This document shows, in pieces, positions 8,643-17,600 of a stretch of DNA of 64,000 nt (position 1 is the first letter of the stretch; every line of letters starts with the position of its first letter). A program made the translations under genes and the position numbers. The stretch lies in the NCBI RefSeq assembly GCF_000176135.1, contig NZ_ACZN01000020.1:62001-126000 (forward strand), given 5' to 3'. The notes below the pieces were generated by a model. It worked only from the letters and a program-made list of their open reading frames with translations, did no database searches and was not told where the DNA came from. Source of the DNA: Vibrio coralliilyticus ATCC BAA-450. GTDB taxonomy: Bacteria; Pseudomonadota; Gammaproteobacteria; Enterobacterales; Vibrionaceae.

Positions 8643-9002
8643 TTATAAAATAGTCAGATACTGTAACTTGCAATACCCATTGTCAGGGAAGAGGATAGAA
8701 TCATCTAACGTAACCATGACTTTCTTATTTGCCATTTTTGCAGATAACAACATCGTCAATGCTGTTTCGTTGTTTTCTGGAATTGAAATTGCGTAAGTGC
8801 CAGAAGCATAAGATTTACAGTTAGGCTTTGTTTCTGGGTTGACGATTTCAAACCAAGTGTGTTTTCGCCATAATGGAGCTAATGAATTAGAGGCTTCATG
8901 ATATCGAATTTGGCCAATATCCCCAGTTATATCGAATCGAGCCGCATTAGCTGGTGCAGAGAGAATTAACATCACTAAAGCGGTAAAAACTTTAATATTC
9001 AT
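8643..9002 (-). CDS. small secreted protein, SubB-like array member 1
   Basis: 119 residues with a textbook signal peptide (MNIKVFTALVMLILSAPANA). The mature domain has strand ITGDIGQIRYHE, a Trp-rich segment LWRKHTWFEI, Cys in KPNCKSYAS, helix TALTMLLSAKMANKKV, strand MVTLDDS, and a closing GYCKLQYLTIL. It heads a compact leftward group of six genes (gaps 14, 17, 13, 24 and 3 bp) that ends at the 6764-6796 terminator. An orphan C-terminal fragment of a sibling lies just upstream. Confidence 0.82.
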   Translation of the reverse strand: MNIKVFTALVMLILSAPANAARFDITGDIGQIRYHEASNSLAPLWRKHTWFEIVNPETKPNCKSYASGTYAISIPENNETALTMLLSAKMANKKVMVTLDDSILFPDNGYCKLQYLTIL

Positions 9003-9047
9003 ATTTTTAACCTAGCCTTTCTTGATAAAAATAATTTGGAGTACGCG

Positions 9048-9128
9048 TTAATAAATAACCATATAGTCGAGCTGGCAATCGTTGGAGCCTTCAACAATGC
9101 GGGCATATACCTGTTTCTCTGATGAGTG
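9048..9128 (-). pseudogene. orphan C-terminal fragment of a SubB-like array member
   Basis: One reading frame gives about 26 codons ending in a stop at 9048-9050, with the text EKQVYARIVEGSNDCQ then LDYMVIY. This matches the C-terminal strand-Cys-strand end of the array family (compare GYCKLQYLTIL and APVCKIFSVVYAR). A stop codon directly upstream, and no start, signal peptide or helix, show that the 5' part has been lost. Confidence 0.6.
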
Positions 9129-9192
9129 TTAAAAATTAAATATGCCCACGTCTTGATTTAACGCTCATTTTATATACAAAACCATTTGTATA

Positions 9193-9549
9193 TCAATCTT
9201 CATATATCAAATTACCGTCATGAGAAATCTTATCAATACTATAAGTTTGAAGTGCTTTGTTTTTACTTTCATTCACCAAACCATTATTAAATCGATAGAC
9301 AACTTCTACTTCCTTATTATAGTATTTCCCACCTGGAGAAAATAAAACCTCACCATCAACAAATCCATATACCACAAGATTTAAATTGGAATCGCCACTA
9401 ATTTTTAATCGTATTGTATGACCATCACCACCACGACCATAATTCTCCGTAATTTTGATTGGTGTTAATACTCCTTCAACATTTACAAGGTCTTGCTCAG
9501 GGCCACACCCTGTTATAATAAGTATGATTAAGTACAATAAAGGCCTCAT
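9193..9549 (-). CDS. small lipoprotein, second of a tandem pair
   Basis: 118 residues with a lipoprotein signal (lipobox IITGC at residues 11-15). The mature part shares a layout with its upstream neighbour: VEGVLTPIKI, GRG, a VYGF strand, GGKYYNKEVEVVY, and a closing YSIDKI..DGNLIY. Its ATG overlaps the neighbour's stop codon (ATGA at 9546-9549), implying translational coupling. The residue after Cys is Gly, so outer-membrane sorting is likely. Function unknown; in this setting a periplasmic protective role is possible but unproven. Confidence 0.83.
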   Translation of the reverse strand: MRPLLYLIILIITGCGPEQDLVNVEGVLTPIKITENYGRGGDGHTIRLKISGDSNLNLVVYGFVDGEVLFSPGGKYYNKEVEVVYRFNNGLVNESKNKALQTYSIDKISHDGNLIYED

Positions 9550-9908
9550 AAGTAAGGATCCTGATATACTACCTTGCCCTTATATTCTATTTTACCAACA
9601 ATATAAGTTTTAGTGATTGACTCATAACTAGGAATAGGATCACCGCTGATAAAGTAGGATACTGAAACATCTTTATTATAATAGTTTCCTCTTTTACTAA
9701 AAAGATCCCACCCAATTCTAAAACCATGTGTCACCAGCTTAATTTCAAGATTAGAGCTTATAGAATATACTACCCTAAGGCCAGTACCTCTTCCTTTCTT
9801 ACTTTTCATTTCAACAGGGGTTAATACCCCATCAATTTTAACGATTGATTCTTTAGCTCCACAGCCATAAATAAAAACCAAAGTGAACAGAAATAATATA
9901 CTTTTCAT
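9546..9908 (-). CDS. small lipoprotein, first of a tandem pair
   Basis: 120 residues with lipobox FIYGC. The sequence runs VKIDGVLTPVEM, GRGTGLRV, VTHGFRIGWDLF, RGNYYNKDVSVSYF, YIVGKIEYKGKVVY. It is about one-third identical by eye to the following gene over the whole length, so the two arose by tandem duplication. AT-rich, as is the rest of the block. No known domain recognised. Confidence 0.83.
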   Translation of the reverse strand: MKSILFLFTLVFIYGCGAKESIVKIDGVLTPVEMKSKKGRGTGLRVVYSISSNLEIKLVTHGFRIGWDLFSKRGNYYNKDVSVSYFISGDPIPSYESITKTYIVGKIEYKGKVVYQDPYL

Positions 9909-10049
9909 TTTCTCAAACCACTATTTTCTGCATACCTATCGAATCAATTAAAGTTGCATAAAAAGGAAAAATCTTTATTCTACACTGACCGCTAGCTCAC
10001 TATACTTTGTAACCATAAACAATCCTGATAAATATCTATCAGATTTGTT

Positions 10050-10292
10050 TCAATCGACCTTTTCAATAATGTTAAAATTCAGTAAATCCGCATTTGAACC
10101 TATCAAATAGTATAATAATCCCGATAAGAAAAACAAAAGGAAAAAACGAGCGAAAGAACTAAAGAAACGTGCTCTGTCATAAAATAAACAGTAAAAACTT
10201 TTAATAAAGAAAAACACACCAGAAAAGAAAACCAGCATGTTTAAGATCACTAAACCAAAGCCAATAAAGTTTATAAGGTTTTCTTCTAACAT
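10050..10292 (-). CDS. small two-helix membrane protein
   Basis: 80 residues with hydrophobic segments at about 9-31 and 44-63, joined by a basic, Phe-rich loop (KSFYCLFYDRARFF). GGAA lies upstream of the ATG. It follows the truncated SubB-like gene by 30 bp. Its type (tiny inner-membrane protein downstream of an RHS gene) is that of some immunity proteins, but nothing in the sequence proves this. Confidence 0.6.
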   Translation of the reverse strand: MLEENLINFIGFGLVILNMLVFFSGVFFFIKSFYCLFYDRARFFSSFARFFLLFFLSGLLYYLIGSNADLLNFNIIEKVD

Positions 10293-10322
10293 AAATAAGT
10301 TCCACTTACAGAGTTATACTAA

Positions 10323-10589
10323 TTAGGTGGCCAAAGTAAGAAAGAATAATGTCTCGCTCTCGCCATCAATATAAAATGGTGCTAACCCATTTGACCAAGA
10401 CTGAGGCTGACAATTATCACCAACGCTTGTGACCCCTTCGAGGGTAATCCATGACGCATTGTCCCAACTACTACCACCTGAATAAGGTTCTGCATGAGAT
10501 TTAAACTCAACAATCTTCTTACCTTCGATGATTGATGAATAAGCGAAGGATGATGTGAGTGCCAACAGGATGGGAAGTATATATTTCAT
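10323..10589 (-). pseudogene. C-terminally truncated small secreted protein of the array family
   Basis: 88 residues from MKYILPILL, with a signal peptide to about FAYS. The mature part reads KIVEFKSHAEPYSGGSSW, WITLEGVTSVGDNC and ends at LFFLTLAT, just where siblings continue through the helix into the strand and second cysteine. The last third is therefore missing. A 184-bp near-copy of its middle part lies at 11288-11471. It may still be translated, but as a partial domain. Confidence 0.6.
10378..10563. repeat. direct repeat copy A (within the truncated array gene)
   Basis: About 185 bp that read closely the same as 11289-11471, roughly nine bases in ten by eye, in the same orientation. 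The two copies bracket the intact gene at 10768-11091, so unequal recombination between them could delete or duplicate it. Confidence 0.8.
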
Positions 10590-10767
10590 AAACATTTTAA
10601 TACCATAGGTAGCGCTTGTTAATTATAAGTTTTAATTACAAGTATTGTTATCTATCTGGAGGTTTAAATTAAATCCAAAGGAAAATTTAAATTACTCCCT
10701 GAATCCAGATCATATATCTTTCGTAATACCTAATTATCTTAAACTTTTCTGTCTGCTAACTTGGCTA

Positions 10768-11091
10768 CTAACGCGCATAAACCACGCTAAATATTTTACA
10801 TACAGGGGCAGTAGTCCCCGACCATCGTTGGTCTTCATAGGCAAATATTGATATTGGCGTATTGGCTTGGTAGGCCGCAAGTAACATACTTAAAATCGAT
10901 TCATAACCAGGGCTGACTTTATCTATAAAGTATCCAGTGCTACATTGCTGACCATTAGTTTCCATACTAATAAAAACATCCCCATGAACAGAATAAGCTT
11001 GTATTCTTTTAATCAACCCAGTTGGTGATTCTTCTGTTGCGCTTACACCGAAGCTAAGCAGTAGAATAAGAAAGGTAAAATATTTTTTCAT
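10768..11091 (-). CDS. small secreted protein, SubB-like (separate from the six-gene group)
   Basis: 107 residues from MKKYFTFLILLL, preceded by AAGGA. An in-frame extension to 11115 is rejected for lack of a signal-like start. The signal peptide ends at about VSA. The mature domain shows the family pattern best: GLIKRIQAYSVHGDVFIS, QQCSTGYF, helix YESILSMLLAAYQANTP, strand ISIFAYEDQRW, then APVCKIFSVVYAR. The LLAAYQANTPISIFAYE..W stretch is the one most like SubB as I recall it. Isolated between two damaged copies; function unknown. Confidence 0.82.
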   Translation of the reverse strand: MKKYFTFLILLLSFGVSATEESPTGLIKRIQAYSVHGDVFISMETNGQQCSTGYFIDKVSPGYESILSMLLAAYQANTPISIFAYEDQRWSGTTAPVCKIFSVVYAR

Positions 11092-11287
11092 TGTTAGTCC
11101 TTTAGTATTAGTCAAGGTAAACTAGTTAATCAGTTTTACTCAATGATTCGGGATAATTCGTTAGTTTTATCAACTAATTATTGAAATGAAATTAATTGAG
11201 AATAATTATCTTCGTAACGTCACTATTTAAAACGTATTCATAAGAGTAAAAAAGTAGTAAAAGTGCTATTTTTATTTGCAATAATTT

Positions 11288-11471
11288 TTATGCTAACCCA
11301 TTTGACCACGGCTGAGGCTGACAATCATCACCAACACTTGTGATCCCTTCGAGGGTGATCCATGACTGATTATCCCAACTACTGCCACCAGAATAAGGTT
11401 CTGCATGAGATTTAAACTCAACAATCTTCTTACCTTCAATAACTGATGAATAAGTAAAGGATGATGTAATT
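11288..11471 (-). pseudogene. internal fragment of an array gene (copy B of the direct repeat)
   Basis: The minus-strand frame reads SSVIEGKKIVEFKSHAEP, GGSSWDNQSWITLEGITS, VGDDCQPQPWSNGLA and stops. It has no start codon or signal sequence and lacks the C-terminal third. It is clearly derived from the same ancestor as 10323-10589, with a few replacements (A to Q, V to I, N to D). It is placed between the RHS-linked membrane gene and the next intact array gene. Confidence 0.75.
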
Positions 11472-11486
11472 AAAAACTACATATAA

Positions 11487-11693
11487 TTAATCAGGAGAAA
11501 AATGCAAAATAACATTAAAAATCAAAATTATAGTTGAAAAAACCAACATTAGAACATTGCCGCTGTATATATCCATACATGCTAACGATATCCCTCCAGA
11601 TATCATCGTGCTTATACCAAGAATATTTAGTCTTTTCCATTTAATGAAAAAACTAATTATGGAAGTTATTATAGCTAAAGTTAACAACATCAT
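11487..11693 (-). CDS. small membrane protein coupled to the RHS gene, candidate immunity protein
   Basis: 68 residues with about three hydrophobic segments (residues 2-17, 23-41 and 46-63) and few charges. Its start overlaps the RHS stop codon in an ATGA (11690-11693), and a second ATG follows in phase. Genes tightly coupled to the 3' end of RHS or other polymorphic toxins are usually immunity proteins. A membrane immunity protein fits a toxin acting on the inner membrane or from the periplasm. There is no recognisable family, so the role is inference from position and size. Confidence 0.65.
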   Translation of the reverse strand: MMLLTLAIITSIISFFIKWKRLNILGISTMISGGISLACMDIYSGNVLMLVFSTIILIFNVILHFSPD

Positions 11694-14600
11694 TTTAAAT
11701 TTTCATCTTCTTCTATATCAAACTCCATTCCACCTTTAACTATATTGCTTATATCGACGAGACCCATAGTTCCAGCATATTGGCCATACGCCGACACAGT
11801 ATCTTTTGTTAAAACAGGCGAACCAAGACTACCAGTAGGGTATTCAGCAGGTAATCTTAATGTAGCTGATGTATACTTTGCAAAGCCAAAACCACCAACA
11901 CTTAAAGCCAAATCTATTTCGTTATATAAAGGCCCAGCCCCTAAAGTTCCGTAAATCTCTTTCATATAATTTTGTTGTTGTGCGACCCCCAACATACTAC
12001 CCCAAGTTGTAACTCCTTCTTGGATATTTGCAACTCCATGCATTGAAAGCGGTACTCCAATAGCGTATTGAACCGTCAACCCCCCTAAAACTACTTGACC
12101 AACACCACCTACAACCTGAAAACCTGCGAATACACTACTAACAAAACCTTTTCCAAAGTTTCTTGCATACCTTTCATAGCTTATTTCTTTGAAACTATTA
12201 ATCGCATTGTATTGCATTGTGCCACATCGTCCTCGACTACATTGATTTACGGCATTGCGGGCGCTCATCTTCAGTTGATCGTACTTTGTATTACCAGGCC
12301 CCCCCCAAAGGCCCTCCCACCAGCGCTTTGCGTATTCCATGGTGTAGCCAATTCCATCCTCAGCTATATCTTCACGCACATAAAAGTTACCATTATCATC
12401 GGTCCCCCAATCTCCTTCACTTCCCGTTATTCCGTTGGTAGTTGTACTGTCTGTATTACATGTCCCTGTTAATCCATTCCCATTTTCATCCTGAAACCAA
12501 TATCCTTTTGGATCGGTATATTTCAAAGGATTGTTCATCACATAAGAGTACCGATTAAAACTATTTGTTCTGTATGGCTCTTGAATATAGGGATCCGCAC
12601 TTAAAAACCTCCCAAGCTCTTGGTCATAGACTCGGCCATTCATATGAACTAGGCCAACTTCGGTAATTTCTTCATGTCCGGTATAACCGCGGTTAGTAAT
12701 GGCGCTTTGTACCACATCCAACGGCCCTTTGTCGGACCATGCCACTTTACGTTGCTTACCCCATGTATCGTAACTGCGTCGCTCTACCACTAAACCGTAG
12801 CCATCGGTAATCATATCGACCGAGTTCAGCGCATCGTAATGAAGGTAACGGACTTGTTTATCCTGCAAGTCGTCTTCTGCACCCTTAGTCTGAGTATTGA
12901 GTGCGATTAGCTTGCCATCGGCATAAACAAAGTGTTTGTGTTGAACAATCCCTGTATTGGTATCCTTGACTCGCTCATAGCTCTTGCCAAAGTAGAAGGT
13001 TTCAATGCCGTCGCTGTTCTTCTTCAGATAACGATTATGGTTAGCGTCATAGAAAAACTCGACGGTTTTACCGTTGCGGGTAATCTTGTTCGGCTTGTTG
13101 AATTCCGTCCATTCCAGTTCTCGCTCATTGGCCGAGTTGCCATCCGCCCATGCGCGCAGCATATTACCGTTATTGTCATATTGGTAATTTAGCCCATTGG
13201 CTTTTGTCACGGCATGTGGTCCTGCCTGCTGGCCGCTGTAGTGGTAGTCTCCAATGTCGGATTTATGGATCAGATTGCCCAGCTTGTCATAACGGTAATT
13301 AAACGGCCCCGCTAGGTCCGGATTGTTTACTCCGTGTTGCGTTTTATTTGCCAAACTGATGGCATTGCTGGTGACGCGATCTAAACCATCGTACGTCCAG
13401 GTATCGGTAATGCCCAACTGCTCATCGTATCGATAGGTCACGTTATTGTGATTATCGTAGCGATACTGAATAAAGCGGATATTACGCCCTTGGCTGGTAC
13501 TTGCAGAGAGGCGCGGATCAAACAACACATTCGCTTTGTGAGTAGTAATATAATTCGGTCGACCGGTATTGGCATCATGGCTGTAGGTGTTAACCAGGCC
13601 ATTACCCAGCGTTTCAGATAACGTATGATCATACGCATCGGTTTCACGACGTTGCCAATAGTAAAGGTAGGCTGGGTTATCTAATGACTCTTCCATTTCT
13701 GATTGAGTCAGAATCATATTGAGGTGATCAGCTTGGCTAGATTGCTGAGTATTCTCACAATGATTACGAGAAGAGGCCTCTAGCTGATTCCCTCCCAGTT
13801 GATTTGCATATTCACAGTTCAAACCACTCAACTCTGCCACTTTTTCTGACAGGTTAATCAACTGGCTTGCAAGGTCGGTGTAGAACTTATAGCGAGTGGT
13901 TGCCACCGTTGCAGCTTCAGATAAGTCATCGGCAGCAAACAACAGTTCGTCACGTGTTTCACTATCCGCCTGAGCAATGTAGATATCGTTATTGCTCATC
14001 AGATCTTTCTGACCATTGCTGTCATAGTCAGTCAGTAAGAAGTCATGTGAAGCACTCAAGTTTTGCGCATTAAACTCCGAAGCTGGCACCGTATGGATGG
14101 TCGCATTGTAGTTACGCACTCCCGGTTGGCTATTGGCTAAGGTAGTCGTTAGGCGATAAATCGCGCCTTCCAGCGTAATATCTAGTGGGATAGAGACATC
14201 ATCATGGAGCAACACCCAAGTCGCTGGACGTAAGTAACATTCGCCTTGGTCATTACACCACTGCTTATAGCGATAGCCGTCACCCAGCAAGGCTTGCGAG
14301 GAGGCATCCAGATTGTGCACATTAACGGTTTTGCTATTGTACTCAGCCGCCTTAGTGGTAAAGAAGCTTTCCTGAGTGGCGTAGCGCTCTGCCTTAGTTA
14401 GGTAAACATTGGCTTGTGCTATCGCATCATTCAGCAGCTCACGAATACCTTCACGGAAACTAGCACTGGTAAAGACTTCATCTGCATAATTTCGCGGGCT
14501 GCGTACCCCTGCGACGTAGCCATAAGGGTTATAAACATATTCAACCGCTAGGCGATCGTTGCTGTTGGTGCTGCTCAATAACTTGGCCGCACCGGCAAGT

Positions 14601-17600
14601 GTGGTATCGATGCCATTTGGTCGAACTTCCCTAGCAACACGCTCGAACTTATCGTAGAAGTAATGGGTACTGAACTTCTCGTCACCAACTTGAACGGCGA
14701 CTTCTTCAGTAAGACCGGCGGTATTATAGTAATAGTCCGTTTCACTGCCATTACCAGCAAAACCAGATAGGGTGCCAAGCGCGCCGCGTTCATCATAACG
14801 CCAGGTAGAAACGTTACTCCCTTCGGTCTGCTTCACTTTTCGGCCAAGGCTATCGTACTCAATCGTTGTGACCGTTCCTTTCGCATCGCGCTTGTAAACC
14901 AGTTCGCCCGCTGCGTTGTAGTTGTAACTCCACTGGCCCATATCTGAGTCATCCAATGAATTACGATGACCTAAATTGTCATAGCGGATTTGAGTCGTGT
15001 TACCTGCGGAATCCGTGCTTGAACGTAGTTTTCCATCCGGATAGTACTGATAGGTTTGGTACGCGCTATCTGGCTCATTTTTGCGCAGTATATGACCCAT
15101 GATGTTGGTCAAAGTACTGTGTTCAAAACCTCGGGCATCAGTCACAGAAGTTAAGTAGCCTTGATAACGGGTGGTAAAGCTGGCTACACCACCGTTGCTT
15201 GCAGGCTCCGACTTAGTCAACTCACGGTTTAACTCGTCGTAGCTAAAAGTGACTATTGGCGCAGGCGATTTTTTGCTAAGGAACTGAGGTCGGGTTACGC
15301 TGACTTTACGGCCATTACGGTCCCAACGAGTATCCACTACCACAAGCTGGCCACTAAACCCTGTATGCAGTTTTCGGATTTCTCTTCCAGCGTAGTCAAA
15401 ATGCGTCACCACTTTGCCGCCTGTCGCAGGCGATGTCGTAACACAGCTGACGGTTTGCGACGTTCCATCTTTACATTGGCTACCCAAACCGTAACTGGTG
15501 TGGTTGATATTGCCAGTGCCCGGTAGGGTTTCTGTCATTACGCGACTGAAAACATCATAGGTGTAACCTGTGGTGCGGCCTTTTAGCGGACTCACAGACT
15601 GTTTAAGCCTTCCTTGAGCATCAAACTGTGTTGACGTGCGGTGACCAACGGCATTGGTGGAAGCTGTTGAGAATAAACCTTGTGCATCAAACTGGGTGGT
15701 CGTCGTGCGTTTAGCCAAATCAGCGCCTTCTACACTTTGGCTGACAACATTACCCCAATCATCATAGCTATATTGTGTGGTGATCGATTTCCCAGCCAAT
15801 GCAATATCACCACTTGACTCATAATCCGAGCTGGTTGTTTTGTCTGAGATAAGGAAACCATTGCTACTGTAATCATACTGGTTCGCGATGGTTCTCTTCA
15901 GATTGGTGGTGTTATCAACAATGGTAGAGATAGAACTGGCAACGGCGCCGATCTTCCAATAATTCTCGCCCGTTTGGCCGACAGTCTGCACACGCGTCAT
16001 TGACGATGTGGTGAACTCCATATTGCCGTCACCATCATAGTCATTATACGAATAGCTTCCGCACGACTTAGCGTTTGAGTTGTTAAATTCGCTGGCGCTT
16101 GAGCTGGCAAGTTGGCCTTTGTAGACCGTTAAACCATCGAGATCAACGCTGTAAGAACTGCTCTGGTATTTGAAATAACTATCGTAGCGCTCTAGAACGA
16201 GAGGAATATCAACATCACTGTGGATCAACACAATGTAGTCATTGGGCTTAAAGAACACTTCGCCGTTTTCACCACAATAGCGCCCCATGCCCGCTTTATA
16301 AGTACGAAGCAGAGTGTCTAAATTGTTGACGTTACTAACGCTGGTAATGTCATAAATGTAATGGTTTTGATTAACACCCGTTGAGACGTATTGATATTGG
16401 GTGTTGCTGGTAAAGTTGCCCGCACCTTCTAATTCACTGGATAATTCTGATTTTTCATTGATTAAGTTGCCAAAGCGATCCATTGAGCGAGTAATCACTT
16501 CCTGACGCTCAACTGCACTGCTGCTCAAACCATACTTTTTCTTAACGACTTTATTAGCATAAAGCTGGTAGTACTTGGCTCCGTAGCCTTGATTGGTCAA
16601 CTTTTGATAGCTGTACGATGTTTCCGATACTTTCTTATTGTTTTTGAATACGGATACGAGCTTTGGCTCACCCGCCTTCACCACATCCAGCTGTTCAAAT
16701 ATGGTTTCTGTACGAGTGGTGACCTCTGCATTTTCTGTTTCGGTGATTTTTTCAAACCCAAGGAAGCCACCACCCAAATAGTGCGACTTCGCCCCTTCAT
16801 ACTGATAGCTATATGAGGTGGATGCATAACCTTTAGGCTGTTTAACAACGCTAGAGACAAGGTAAGCGGTCGGGGTTGAGTTAACGTAAGGGAAGCTGTA
16901 GTAACGCTTTTGTTTATGGACACTTGTATCTGTCGCTAATTTGTAGCTAACGCGGTATTCAATCGCAAACTCTTCAATCTTGGATATTTTATCTGTCGGG
17001 TATGCGCTAGACGTTAGCAAGTATAACTTGTCGTTATCATTGCGAACAAAATCAACGATACCATCGGAATTGTAGTCAACCAATTGCTCAATTTTCGAAA
17101 CGTTTGACCCAATGGTCTGACTAAAATTGATATTACCGAAATTGTTTTTGTAGAAACGTCCGTTAACGTAAACTTCAGGGTAACCATCAGCGTTGTAGTC
17201 GATGACTTTGATTTTCTTTAAATCATCGCCATGCAAACGCCCAGAAGTAAACCTGTGTACAAAACTATGACCATTAAATAGATAGACGCGAATGGTGCCT
17301 TGGTTACCACCCGCTGCAATTAGGTCTTTGTAACCATCGCTGTTTACGTCTGCGAGAAAAGCTAAATCTGGTCGCCACTGCGGAGTTTCACTACGGAACA
17401 CATACTCTTTATAAGAACGGCTTGATAAATAGAAGACCAAATCACTCGTATACTTAACGTAGTAGTCATCTTTACCGTCATTATCGATATCAGCAATACC
17501 AGATATAGGGTAAGACGTACCCTTTGGTGACAAGAAGAGCGTTTCCTTTCCATCTCCATTTAAGTCGGCTGCAGAGTGCTCAGACTGGTAGGTTGCCATT

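Noticed and set aside
10645..10851. Plus-strand 68-residue ORF in the array
   Set aside because: It overlaps the 3' end of an intact minus-strand array gene and AT-rich spacer, with no ribosome site.
6813..11693. Integron cassette array
   Set aside because: Small single genes in one direction suggest cassettes, but I see no attC-type repeats between genes, no integrase, and most genes are one related family with gaps too small for attC sites.
12095..12472. Plus-strand ORFs opposite the RHS gene
   Set aside because: They lie antisense to an intact 2408-residue gene, have no ribosome site or family sequence, and reflect the long open frame opposite.
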